Assembly (NCBI GenBank): GCA_021803025.1 | Contig: JAJZQV010000006.1 | Location: 14,613-57,314, forward strand | DNA from: Actinomycetes bacterium | Lineage (GTDB): Bacteria; Actinomycetota; Actinomycetes; Propionibacteriales; Propionibacteriaceae | Direction of reading: 5' to 3' | DNA length: 42,702 bases | In this document: in pieces, positions 1 to 9,765 of the stretch | Layout: every line of letters begins with the position of its first letter | Numbering within the stretch: position 1 is the first letter of the stretch | The notes under the pieces: generated by a model | The model's input: the letters and a program-made list of their open reading frames with translations, nothing else | Told to the model about the DNA's origin: nothing | Databases searched by the model: none | Made by a program: the position numbers and the translations under genes

Positions 1-5
1 GGCAC

Positions 6-11
6 AACCTA
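6..11 (-). promoter_or_regulatory. Possible -10 element for a gene left of the window
   Basis: On the minus strand TAGGTT lies five bases from the window edge. In this window such TANNNT boxes usually sit 6-7 nt before a start codon, so a minus-strand gene may begin just outside. The start codon itself is not visible. The rest of positions 1-60 shows nothing else. Confidence 0.3.
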
Positions 12-60
12 GGGTGACGACGGGCAGATCGTCGCAACGTGCCGCACGGCGGACCGCATC

Positions 61-1116
61 TCAGGCCCAGTTCGCCGGGTTCTTGCGGCTCGGCTGCACC
101 CGAGGTGGCTCGCCGGGCATCTTGGGGTACTCGGGCGGATACGGCATCTCGCCCTGGCCGTTGTCCTCGTCGCGCACGTACCAGTCGAGCGCTGTACGAA
201 GCGAGGCGGGCGCGGAGTCCTCGAGCGCCGCCCACACGTCGCCGTACTCCGCGAACCGAGCGGGCATCGTCCGCACCGTGAACGCGTCCGGGTGTGCCTC
301 GGGCAGCTCGTCCCACGTGAGGGGTGCGGACACCCGGGCCTCCGGCGTGGGGCGGATCGAGTAGGCGGACGCCATGAGCCGGTCTCGAGCCATCTGGTTG
401 ACGTCGACGAAGATGCGCCGCCCGCGCTCCTCCTTCCACCAGGCCGTCGTCACCCGCTCGGGGAGCCGTCGCTCCAGCTCCCGGCCGACCGCGATCGCCG
501 CGTGGCGGGCGTCGATGAAGTCGGCGGGCTCGATCCGGGCGAACACGTGGAGCCCGCGACCGCCCGACGTCTTCGGGAAGCCCGTCAGGCCAGCGTCGGA
601 GAGCACCTCCCGGAGCGCCAGTGCCGCCTCCCGCGCCTCGTCGAACGTCGTCCCGGGCTGCGGGTCGAGGTCGATGCGGAGCTGGTCAACGTCGTCGGTG
701 TGCGGGTGCCGTACCGGCCACGGGTGGAAGCGGATCGTGCCCAGGTTGACCATCCACACGATCGTGGCGAGGTCGGCCGGTGCCACCTCGACCGCGGGAC
801 GTCCGGACGGGAACGTCACCGTGGTCGTCTGGACCCAGTCCGGAATACCGCGGGTCGGCGCATGCTTCTGGTAGAAGGCGCTGCCGCCCGGGTTGTCCGG
901 ACCGCGCAGCGACGCCCCCGGGGTGACACCCTCGGGCCACCGCTCCATCGTGACCGGGCGGTCGCGCAGGGCCGCCAGGATCCCTGGCCCGACGGCGAGG
1001 ACGTACGAGACGATGTCGAGCTTCGTCAGGCCGAGGTCGGGGAAGTAGACCTTAGTGGGGCTCGAGACCCTGACCTCGCGGCCTTCCACCTCGAGCGTCG
1101 TCGCGTCCTTCGCCAT
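61..1116 (-). CDS. Stand-alone LigD-type DNA polymerase/primase domain protein
   Basis: Archaeo-eukaryotic primase-type polymerase of the LigD PolDom family, which adds nucleotides at broken DNA ends during non-homologous end joining. The 351-residue protein is one polymerase domain with no ligase or phosphoesterase domain. The metal-binding DxD is visible as RIDLDP (D149 and D151), the third acidic residue is in the later FVDVNQ motif, and the nucleotide-binding SGGRGLH motif lies between them. The C-terminal tail is proline-rich and basic (about residues 325-351). No Ku or ligase gene is in the window, so partners must be elsewhere or the enzyme works in another repair setting. The ATG start is divergent from msrB, 40 bp away. 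The family call is firm; the pathway is inferred. Confidence 0.88.
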   Translation of the reverse strand: MAKDATTLEVEGREVRVSSPTKVYFPDLGLTKLDIVSYVLAVGPGILAALRDRPVTMERWPEGVTPGASLRGPDNPGGSAFYQKHAPTRGIPDWVQTTTVTFPSGRPAVEVAPADLATIVWMVNLGTIRFHPWPVRHPHTDDVDQLRIDLDPQPGTTFDEAREAALALREVLSDAGLTGFPKTSGGRGLHVFARIEPADFIDARHAAIAVGRELERRLPERVTTAWWKEERGRRIFVDVNQMARDRLMASAYSIRPTPEARVSAPLTWDELPEAHPDAFTVRTMPARFAEYGDVWAALEDSAPASLRTALDWYVRDEDNGQGEMPYPPEYPKMPGEPPRVQPSRKNPANWA

Positions 1117-1126
1117 GGGTGCCGCC

Positions 1127-1132
1127 TAGAGT
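1127..1132 (+). promoter_or_regulatory. -10 element of msrB
   Basis: TAGAGT lies 24 nt before the msrB start and is followed by a purine-rich ribosome site (AAGGGAG). The minus-strand TAGGCG at 1123-1128, six bases before the LigD-like ATG, overlaps it. The two divergent promoters may therefore share the same few base pairs. Confidence 0.45.
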
Positions 1133-1156
1133 CGTGTTCGAAGAAGGGAGATCAGC

Positions 1157-1567
1157 GTGACCCAGCAGCTGAAGGTGGTCAAGACAGACGACGAGTGGCG
1201 CGAGCAGCTCGGTGACCTCGAGGTCCACGTGCTGCGCGAGGCGGGGACCGAGCGTCCCTTCACCGGCGAGTACACAGACACGAAGACTGAGGGCGTGTAC
1301 GAGTGCCGCGCCTGCGGCGCGGAGCTGTTCCGCTCGGACGAGAAGTTCGACTCCCACTGCGGCTGGCCCTCGTTCTTCGCCCCGCTGGCCGAGGACCGGG
1401 TCGTCTACCTCGAGGACAACAGCCTCGCCAGCTCTCGGGTCGAGGTGCGCTGCGCCTCGTGCGGCTCGCACCTGGGGCACGTCTTCCATGGCGAGGGCTA
1501 TGACACGCCGACCGACGACCGGTACTGCATCAACTCCGTCTGTCTGGTGCTCAAGCCCGCGCGATGA
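1157..1567 (+). CDS. msrB: Peptide-methionine (R)-S-oxide reductase MsrB
   Basis: Cytoplasmic repair enzyme that reduces the R form of methionine sulfoxide in proteins, using thioredoxin-type reductants. The 136 residues are the usual length for a single-domain MsrB. Four zinc ligands form two CxxC pairs (C50/C53 and C99/C102). The catalytic cysteine is C124 in RYCINS, and C68 in SHCGWPSF is well placed as a resolving cysteine. The GTG start is preceded by an AAGGGAG ribosome site. It is divergent from the LigD-like gene. In M. tuberculosis msrB (Rv2674) is also close to the DUF3000/RNase D/dxs genes that follow here. Confidence 0.96.
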   Translation: MTQQLKVVKTDDEWREQLGDLEVHVLREAGTERPFTGEYTDTKTEGVYECRACGAELFRSDEKFDSHCGWPSFFAPLAEDRVVYLEDNSLASSRVEVRCASCGSHLGHVFHGEGYDTPTDDRYCINSVCLVLKPAR

Positions 1568-1642
1568 CGCGGAGCGCGCCCGGCCCGATGACGAGCGGCG
1601 CACACTCGGCGCGTCAATCCCGCGCCACGGCGCGGTGACACC

Positions 1643-1648
1643 TAGATT
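1643..1648 (+). promoter_or_regulatory. -10 element giving a leaderless DUF3000 mRNA
   Basis: TAGATT is separated from the GTG at 1655 by only six bases (GGCCCC), so transcription would start at or next to the start codon. No ribosome site is present. This spacing is what fixes the start choice. Confidence 0.5.
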
Positions 1649-1654
1649 GGCCCC

Positions 1655-2242
1655 GTGACCGCGCGAAGCCACCCGACGTACCCGCCGGCGTTCGCCCGCG
1701 CACTGCGTCAGCTGCGCGCCGTCCCGTGGCGCTCGGAGGTCTCGATCGAGGAGATCCCCTCACCCCAGCGCATCGCGCCGTTCTCGGTCGCAGTGAGCGC
1801 CGACGTCGTCGTCCTCGACGAGGAACGCGGGTCCGGACGCCTCGTCCTCCTTCATGACCCGGCCGGCAACGACGCCTGGGACGGTACGTTCCGCTGCGTC
1901 ACGTACAGCAAGGCCGACGTCGAGCCCGAGATGGTCCGCGACCCTCTCCTGGCCGAGGTGGGCTGGAGCTGGCTGATGGAGGCCCTCGAGAACCACCACG
2001 CCAGCTTCCGCGAGCCGAGCGGCACGGTCTCGGCGGTGATCAGCACGCCCTTCGGAGAGCTGGCGGCAGACCCCGGAAGCGCTGAGGTCGAGATCCGCGC
2101 CTCCTGGACGCCCATGCTCTCCGCCGAGGAGTCGCTCGCCGCCCACGTGGCGGCGTGGCAGGACGTCCTGTGCACGCTGAGCGGTCTGCCGCCCGTTCCC
2201 CCGGGAGTCGTCCCCCTCGCGGGGCGACGTGGGCGCCGATGA
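1655..2242 (+). CDS. DUF3000 family protein
   Basis: Conserved actinobacterial protein of unknown function, recognised as DUF3000 (homologue of Rv2680). The 195 residues form one soluble domain without membrane segments or a signal peptide. An SVAVSADVVVLDEERGSGRL region near residues 47-66 and acidic strands follow a basic N-terminus. Its stop codon overlaps the next start as ATGA (2239-2242), so it is translationally coupled to the RNase D-like gene. That fixed pairing suggests a link to RNA processing, which is inference only. The start is the GTG supported by the -10 box six bases upstream. Confidence 0.85.
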   Translation: MTARSHPTYPPAFARALRQLRAVPWRSEVSIEEIPSPQRIAPFSVAVSADVVVLDEERGSGRLVLLHDPAGNDAWDGTFRCVTYSKADVEPEMVRDPLLAEVGWSWLMEALENHHASFREPSGTVSAVISTPFGELAADPGSAEVEIRASWTPMLSAEESLAAHVAAWQDVLCTLSGLPPVPPGVVPLAGRRGRR

Positions 2243-3486
2243 CCGACGTTCCCGACACCGCTCCGGAGGTCCCGATCCTGGCCGAACCGGCTGAGGGTGT
2301 CCCGGACGTCGTCGACACGCCCACCGGGCTCTCACGGCTCGTCCAGACCCTGGCCGCCGGTACGGGTCCGGTCGCCGTGGACACCGAGCGGGCGCAGGGC
2401 TACCGGTACACCGCCCGTGCGTACCTGCTCCAGTTCCGCCGGGAGGGCGCCGGCACCGCGCTGCTCGATCCCGTGCCGCTCATCCCCGAGCCCGGGCTCT
2501 CGTCGCTCCAGGAGGCGCTCGACGACGCGGAGTGGATCATCCATGCCGCCACGCAGGACCTCCCCTGCCTCGTGGACGCGGGGCTCGTCCCGCGACGCCT
2601 CTTCGACACCGAGCTCGCCGCACGCCTCCTCGGCTACCCGCGAGTGGCCCTGGGCACGCTCACGGAGCAGCTCCTCGGCGTCCGTCTGCTCAAGGAGCAC
2701 AGCGCCGCGGACTGGTCCGTACGGCCGTTGCCCGACGAGTGGCTCACGTACGCGGCCTTGGACGTCGAGCTGCTCATGCAGCTGCGGGACGTCCTGCACG
2801 AGCAGCTGCGCGCGGCCGGCAAAGAGGACTGGGCGCTCCAGGAGTTCGCCCACCTCGTGCGGCAGGCCGGCCTGCCCCTCGTCCCCCGCGTCGACCCCTG
2901 GCGCCGGACGTCCGGCATCCACGGAGTGCGGAGCATGCGGGGCCTCGCCGTCGTGCGGGAGCTGTGGACGGTTCGCGACGAGCTCGCCCGGCAGCTCGAC
3001 AAGGCTCCCGGCCGCCTGCTGGGCGACGAGGCCATCGCCTCGGTGGCCACCACTATCCGGGAGGGCTCCCCGGTACCCGACAGCAGGGCGCTGCAGGCTA
3101 TCCCCCGCTTCAACCGGCGGGAGGCCAAGCGCTACCGGCAGACCTGGCTCGACGCAATCCAGCGTGCGATGCAGCTCCCCACGACCGAGCTGCCTCCCAT
3201 GCATCTGCCGACCGAAGGCCCGCCTCCGCCGCGTACCTGGTCGTCGCGCGACCCTGAGGCCGCGGCGCGCTGGGAGGCCGTCCGTCCCGTGGTGACGGCG
3301 CTCGCGGAGTCCCTGCAGCTTCCGGTCGAGAACCTCATCCCCCCCGACCCGCTGCGGCGGCTGCTGTGGGCGCCGACGGGACTCGACGAGCCGTCCGTCC
3401 GTACGCAGCTGGCTGACATGGGTGTACGGGAGTGGCAGGTCGACCTCGTCGCACCGGCGATCGCGACGTCTCTCGCGGCGCTCTGA
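2239..3486 (+). CDS. rnd: Ribonuclease D-like 3'-5' exonuclease with HRDC domain
   Basis: DEDD-family 3'-5' exoribonuclease with a C-terminal HRDC domain, expected to trim tRNA or other stable RNA precursors. The protein is 415 residues from the ATG that overlaps the DUF3000 stop. The first DxE motif is seen as AVDTERA, the second aspartate in HAATQDL, and the third Y..D motif in YAALDVELLMQL. The HRDC helices lie around VRELWTVRDELARQLDK. An upstream in-frame extension exists but would run deep into DUF3000, so the coupled ATG is preferred. It is convergent with dxs, with only 7 bp between the two stops. M. tuberculosis Rv2681 is the syntenic gene. Confidence 0.92.
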   Translation: MTDVPDTAPEVPILAEPAEGVPDVVDTPTGLSRLVQTLAAGTGPVAVDTERAQGYRYTARAYLLQFRREGAGTALLDPVPLIPEPGLSSLQEALDDAEWIIHAATQDLPCLVDAGLVPRRLFDTELAARLLGYPRVALGTLTEQLLGVRLLKEHSAADWSVRPLPDEWLTYAALDVELLMQLRDVLHEQLRAAGKEDWALQEFAHLVRQAGLPLVPRVDPWRRTSGIHGVRSMRGLAVVRELWTVRDELARQLDKAPGRLLGDEAIASVATTIREGSPVPDSRALQAIPRFNRREAKRYRQTWLDAIQRAMQLPTTELPPMHLPTEGPPPPRTWSSRDPEAAARWEAVRPVVTALAESLQLPVENLIPPDPLRRLLWAPTGLDEPSVRTQLADMGVREWQVDLVAPAIATSLAAL

Positions 3487-3493
3487 GCGCGCG

Positions 3494-5428
3494 TCACCCC
3501 TCTGCGGCCGGCGGGAGTCCCAGGGTGGTCGCGGTCGTGGAGGGTGCCTGCTCGACGTCCTGGGAGAGCAGCGACTCGATCGTCGCCAGCGCGACGGCCT
3601 GTGCCGTGACCCCCGACGCCTCGAGGACCTGGTCGCGGGTGCCCTGCGGCAGGAACTCGTGCCCGAGGCCGAACTGGCGAACGACCGGTCCGCGGCTCTC
3701 GGCGACGGCCGCGGCGAGCTGAGCTCCCAGCCCCCCGCCGACGACGGCATCCTCGAGTGTGATGACCAGCTCGTGGTCGCAGGCGATCTCGACGAGCGCG
3801 GGGCTCACCGGAAGAGCCCACACGGGGTCCACGACGGTCGCCGCGATCCCCTGCTGACCCAGCCTGTGCCTCACGTCGAGCGCCATTCCCACGAGCTGGC
3901 CGTACCCCACGACGAGGACACGAGGGTCAACGGGGGCCGCGAGCACGTCGACGTCCCCGACCGTGCGGACCGCCGGGATGTCGTCGGGCATCCGGTCCTT
4001 CGAGTACCGGATGACCGTCGGGGCGTCGTCGACCGCGACAGCCTCCGCGAGCGCCTCGCGCAGGCGCCGACCGTCACGGGGCTCAGCGAGACGCAGGCCC
4101 GGTACGAGCGCGGCGATCGTGTGGTCCCACACGCCGTGGTGGCTCGGGCCGTCGGGCCCCGTCACGCCGCCCCGGTCGAGCACGAGGGTGACGCCGAGGC
4201 CGTGGAGGGCGACGTCCATGAGGAGCTGGTCGAAGGCGCGGTTGAGGAACGTCGAGTACAGCGCCACGACGGGGTGGAGGCCCGCCATGGCGAGGCCGGC
4301 GGCGGAGGCGACGGCGTGCTGCTCGGCAATGCCGACGTCGAAGGTACGTGACGGGTAGGCCGCCTGGAAGGCCCCCAGCCCCGTGGGGTGCAGCATCGCC
4401 GCAGTGATCGCCACGAGTCGCTCGTCGGACGCTGCGAGGCGTACGAGCTCGTCGCTGAACACGTCCGTCCAGGTCTCGGCCGTCGGCGCGCTCAGCGGCT
4501 CGCCCGTACGCTCGTCGATCCTGCCGACGCTGTGGAACCGGTCCTCGTCATGGTCCTCCGCAGCCTTGAATCCGCGGCCTTTCACGGTGATGCAGTGGAC
4601 GATGACCGGGCCGCCGAAACGCTTGGCACGCGACAGCGCCACCTCGAGCGCGCCCATGTCGTGGCCGTCGATCGGGCCGAGGTACTTCATGCCCAGATCG
4701 GAGAAGAGCCCCTGCGGGGCGAGGACGTCCTTGATGCCGCTCTTGAGGCCGTGGAGCAGGTCGTACGCGGGCTTGCCGACGATGGGCGTGTTGGAGACCG
4801 TGGTCTTGATCATCTGGAGCATCGGCTCGTACCGCTTGTCGGTGCGCATCGCCGACAGCTGGTTGGCGATCCCGCCGACGGTCGGCGTGTACGAGCGGCC
4901 GTTGTCGTTGACCACGACGACGAGCGGGAGGTCGGGGTCGGCGGCGATGTTGTTCAGCGCCTCCCACACCATGCCCCCGGTGAGCGAACCGTCGCCCACG
5001 ACGGCCACGACGGTACGGTCGGACTCCCCGCGAAGGCGGAAGGCCTTCGCCATGCCGTCTGCCCAGGACAGCGCCGCCGAGGCGTGTGAGTTCTCGACCC
5101 AGTCGTGCTCGGACTCGGTGCGACAGGGGTAGCCCGACAGCCCGTGCTGCTGGCGCAGCGTCGGGAACCGGTCGCGGCGTCCCGTGAGGATCTTGTGCAC
5201 GTAGCTCTGGTGCCCGGTGTCGAAGACGATCGGGTCCCGGGGAGAGTAGAAGACGCGGTGCAGGGCGAGCGTCAGCTCGACGACCCCCAGGTTGGGGCCG
5301 AGATGCCCTCCCGTACGGCTGACGTTGGAAACGAGGAAGGCTCGGATCTCCGAGGCCAGCTCGTCGAGCTGAGCCCGGTCCAGCCGTCTCAGGGCGGCTG
5401 GATCCGAGATCCGCTCCAGCATTGACAT
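3494..5428 (-). CDS. dxs: 1-deoxy-D-xylulose-5-phosphate synthase
   Basis: First enzyme of the MEP isoprenoid pathway: condenses pyruvate and glyceraldehyde 3-phosphate using thiamine diphosphate and Mg2+. The 644-residue length is normal. Visible motifs are DTGHQSYVHKILTGR in the N-terminal domain, the ThDP-binding GDGSLTGG, and GIAEQHAVASAAG in the pyrimidine-binding domain with its catalytic glutamate. The C-terminal domain ends in a short Ala/Thr-rich tail. The ATG (MSMLERIS) was chosen over the long upstream extension because it begins the conserved domain and has a -10 box seven bases upstream. It is convergent with the RNase D gene. Confidence 0.97.
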   Translation of the reverse strand: MSMLERISDPAALRRLDRAQLDELASEIRAFLVSNVSRTGGHLGPNLGVVELTLALHRVFYSPRDPIVFDTGHQSYVHKILTGRRDRFPTLRQQHGLSGYPCRTESEHDWVENSHASAALSWADGMAKAFRLRGESDRTVVAVVGDGSLTGGMVWEALNNIAADPDLPLVVVVNDNGRSYTPTVGGIANQLSAMRTDKRYEPMLQMIKTTVSNTPIVGKPAYDLLHGLKSGIKDVLAPQGLFSDLGMKYLGPIDGHDMGALEVALSRAKRFGGPVIVHCITVKGRGFKAAEDHDEDRFHSVGRIDERTGEPLSAPTAETWTDVFSDELVRLAASDERLVAITAAMLHPTGLGAFQAAYPSRTFDVGIAEQHAVASAAGLAMAGLHPVVALYSTFLNRAFDQLLMDVALHGLGVTLVLDRGGVTGPDGPSHHGVWDHTIAALVPGLRLAEPRDGRRLREALAEAVAVDDAPTVIRYSKDRMPDDIPAVRTVGDVDVLAAPVDPRVLVVGYGQLVGMALDVRHRLGQQGIAATVVDPVWALPVSPALVEIACDHELVITLEDAVVGGGLGAQLAAAVAESRGPVVRQFGLGHEFLPQGTRDQVLEASGVTAQAVALATIESLLSQDVEQAPSTTATTLGLPPAAEG

Positions 5429-5435
5429 GGTCCTG

Positions 5436-5441
5436 AGTCTA
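5436..5441 (-). promoter_or_regulatory. -10 element of dxs (near-leaderless)
   Basis: TAGACT on the minus strand lies seven bases before the dxs ATG. The spacer CAGGACC also contains a weak AGGA. Either a leaderless transcript or a very short leader is expected. Confidence 0.45.
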
Positions 5442-5495
5442 GGGCGTGCGGCCCAAGGAGCAGAGATCGGCGACGCGCGCCAGACGGAGACGGGG

Positions 5496-5915
5496 CTACA
5501 GACGACGGATGAAGATCCGGCCGCGGAGCGCCTCCTCGACGAGCGCCACGGCTCGGCGCACTCGTACGAGCCGTGCCGCCTCCTCCTGCCACGCGTCGGC
5601 CGCCGAGCTGATGACCTCGGGCGAGACGTAGTCGGCGAGGCTGGACCTGACACCCGCCAGGCCGTCCTTCGCAGCACGCAGCTGCGCCTCGACGTGCTCG
5701 GCGGCGAAGCGCGCCAGAACCACGGGATGACGCCGCAGGACGAGGTGCGACCGGTAGTCGGGTGGACAGCAGTCCAGCAGGAACGCCGTCGCCGTCGCCT
5801 CCCACTCGGGCGCGCCGGGCGGCCGTACCGCGTCCGGCCAGCCTGGAGGTACGTAGATCTGGCACTCCTCCCGCCAGGACCTCTCCTGTGCCCACGTCAC
5901 CGCCGGCTGCGCCAT
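5496..5915 (-). CDS. Unknown conserved-looking protein under SOS (LexA) control
   Basis: I do not recognise the family. The 139-residue protein is soluble, with a Trp/Pro-rich N-terminus (TWAQERSWREE, YVPPGWPDAVRPPGAPEW) and then mostly helices rich in Ala, Arg and Glu. No catalytic motif, zinc site or signal peptide is visible. C48 and C49 are adjacent in LLDCCPPDY. Its start is certain: AGGAGG lies five bases upstream of the ATG. The promoter has a TTGACG -35, a 17-bp spacer, a CATAAT -10, and a perfect LexA-type box starting at the last base of the -10. DNA-damage induction is therefore very likely, although the function is open. It could be a repair accessory, a division inhibitor or a toxin. 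Confidence 0.85.
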   Translation of the reverse strand: MAQPAVTWAQERSWREECQIYVPPGWPDAVRPPGAPEWEATATAFLLDCCPPDYRSHLVLRRHPVVLARFAAEHVEAQLRAAKDGLAGVRSSLADYVSPEVISSAADAWQEEAARLVRVRRAVALVEEALRGRIFIRRL

Positions 5916-5931
5916 GACGACCTCCTATGGA

Positions 5932-5947
5932 TCGAACGTGTGTTCGA
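5932..5947. promoter_or_regulatory. LexA SOS box
   Basis: TCGAACGTGTGTTCGA is a perfect 6-4-6 palindrome that matches the actinobacterial/Gram-positive LexA consensus (GAAC-N4-GTTC). It sits 17 bp upstream of the ATG of the 5496-5915 gene and overlaps the last base of its -10 hexamer, so LexA binding would block RNA polymerase. Confidence 0.9.
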
Positions 5948-5975
5948 TTATGGTACGGCCTCAGGTCTTCGTCAA
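5947..5975 (-). promoter_or_regulatory. Sigma-A-type promoter of the SOS gene
   Basis: The minus strand carries TTGACG (5970-5975), exactly 17 bases, then CATAAT (5947-5952). This is the closest match to a canonical vegetative promoter in the window, in keeping with a strong promoter held off by LexA. Confidence 0.85.
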
Positions 5976-5981
5976 GATCTC

Positions 5982-6470
5982 CTAGCCCCCCGCGAGGACG
6001 CTGAACCAGGCCCAGGCGAGGAACTCCACGTAGACCGCGACAGCCACCCCGAGGATCGAGAGCGATCTCCAGCGCGGTGGCTCGTCCTTCGCGGACCCGG
6101 GGTCGCTCACCACCGCGCCCGCCACGGGGACGATGAGCAGGCCCAGCAGCCACCACAGGGTGTCGCTCTGGAACACGAGCTCGATGACGAGCAGCTGAAG
6201 GGCGATCGTGGCCACCAGGAAGCGCCAGCTCAGCCGGAAGACGCGGGTGAGCCAGACCATGAGCAGCCACGTCCCCACCACCCAGGCGAGCACCGCCACG
6301 GCGAGGCCGCAGAAGAGCATGGTGTCCGCTGAGCAGACTCCGGCGTTGGAGAAGACGGGGAAGACGACCGCCACGACGAGCAGTCCACCGAGCCCGGCCA
6401 GGACCGTCTCGAGGACCGCGTACGTGACCCGTGCCGCGCCGGTCGGCGTCTCAGGAACGCGCATGGACAT
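5982..6470 (-). CDS. Small integral membrane protein, function unknown
   Basis: The 162-residue protein has about five hydrophobic helices: roughly residues 15-40, 50-72, 78-98, 104-122 and 138-160. A polar loop (SDPGSAKDEPPRWR) precedes the last helix. No catalytic motif or transporter signature is visible, so no function is proposed. The ATG start has no clear ribosome site, and an in-frame ATG two codons later is equally possible. It is divergent from the HIT gene (26 bp between starts) and lies upstream of the SOS-regulated gene on the same strand, but that gene has its own promoter. Confidence 0.7.
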   Translation of the reverse strand: MSMRVPETPTGAARVTYAVLETVLAGLGGLLVVAVVFPVFSNAGVCSADTMLFCGLAVAVLAWVVGTWLLMVWLTRVFRLSWRFLVATIALQLLVIELVFQSDTLWWLLGLLIVPVAGAVVSDPGSAKDEPPRWRSLSILGVAVAVYVEFLAWAWFSVLAGG

Positions 6471-6484
6471 GACAGGCGAGGTTA

Positions 6485-6490
6485 CAGAAT
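6485..6490 (+). promoter_or_regulatory. -10 element of the HIT gene (leaderless)
   Basis: CAGAAT, part of TTACAGAAT, lies six bases before the GTG at 6497. No ribosome site is present, which supports leaderless initiation. Confidence 0.45.
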
Positions 6491-6496
6491 GGCGCT

Positions 6497-6925
6497 GTGA
6501 CCACGCCCACCGACGCCCGCGACCTCATCTGCCGCATCGCCTCCGGCGACCTCGCCGCCGAGATCGTCACCCGTACGGAGCACGCCATCGCGTTCCTCGA
6601 CCACCGTCCCGTCTTCCACGGCCACACGCTGGTCGCGCCGCTGTACCACGTGGAGACGCTGCCCGACATCACGCCGGAGGCCCTCTCCCCCGTCATGGAG
6701 CTCGTCCAGCGCCTCGCCGCCGCCATGGTGACCGGCCTGGGCGCCCAGGGCAGCTTCGTGGGCGTCAACAACACGGTGAGCCAGTCGGTCCCCCACCTCC
6801 ATATCCACGTCATCCCGCGGACCAAGGGCGACGGCCTGCGGGGTTTCTTCTGGCCCCGAAGGTCGTACGCCGCCGGACAGGCCGCCTCGTACGCCGCGCG
6901 GCTGCGCGAAGCGCTCGAGGCGTGA
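6497..6925 (+). CDS. HIT family nucleotide hydrolase/transferase
   Basis: Histidine-triad protein; members hydrolyse or transfer nucleoside phosphates (AMP-lysine or Ap4A-like substrates) through a histidine nucleotidyl intermediate. The 142 residues are one HIT domain. The triad is PHLHIHVIPR with H100, H102 and H104, and HGHTLVAPLYHV is the usual N-terminal strand. The GTG start is placed by the -10 box six bases upstream. It ends 24 bp from the convergent acnA stop. The exact substrate cannot be read from sequence. Confidence 0.92.
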   Translation: MTTPTDARDLICRIASGDLAAEIVTRTEHAIAFLDHRPVFHGHTLVAPLYHVETLPDITPEALSPVMELVQRLAAAMVTGLGAQGSFVGVNNTVSQSVPHLHIHVIPRTKGDGLRGFFWPRRSYAAGQAASYAARLREALEA

Positions 6926-6949
6926 CGACGGGATGCCCCGGCTAAGCGG

Positions 6950-9622
<2,673 letters not shown>

Positions 9623-9664
9623 GAATGCTCCTCGGGCGATGAGGGCGGGACCAGCGATCCCAGA

Positions 9665-9682
9665 TATCTTGACGTCAAGATA
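9665..9682. promoter_or_regulatory. 18-bp perfect palindrome upstream of acnA, probable operator
   Basis: TATCTTGACGTCAAGATA is fully self-complementary and lies 43-60 bp before the acnA ATG; on the minus strand it includes a TTGACG that could act as the -35. This is the size and symmetry of MarR-type operators. The MarR protein TamR of Streptomyces is known to control aconitase. I infer a similar link; the regulator is not in this window. Confidence 0.65.
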
Positions 9683-9765
9683 CCACGACGATCCCGGTCG
9701 GGCCACGATGCAGCTCCCATCCTGCCAACCGGGTGGCGGAATGGCGAAGGAAGCACGAGCCGGGA

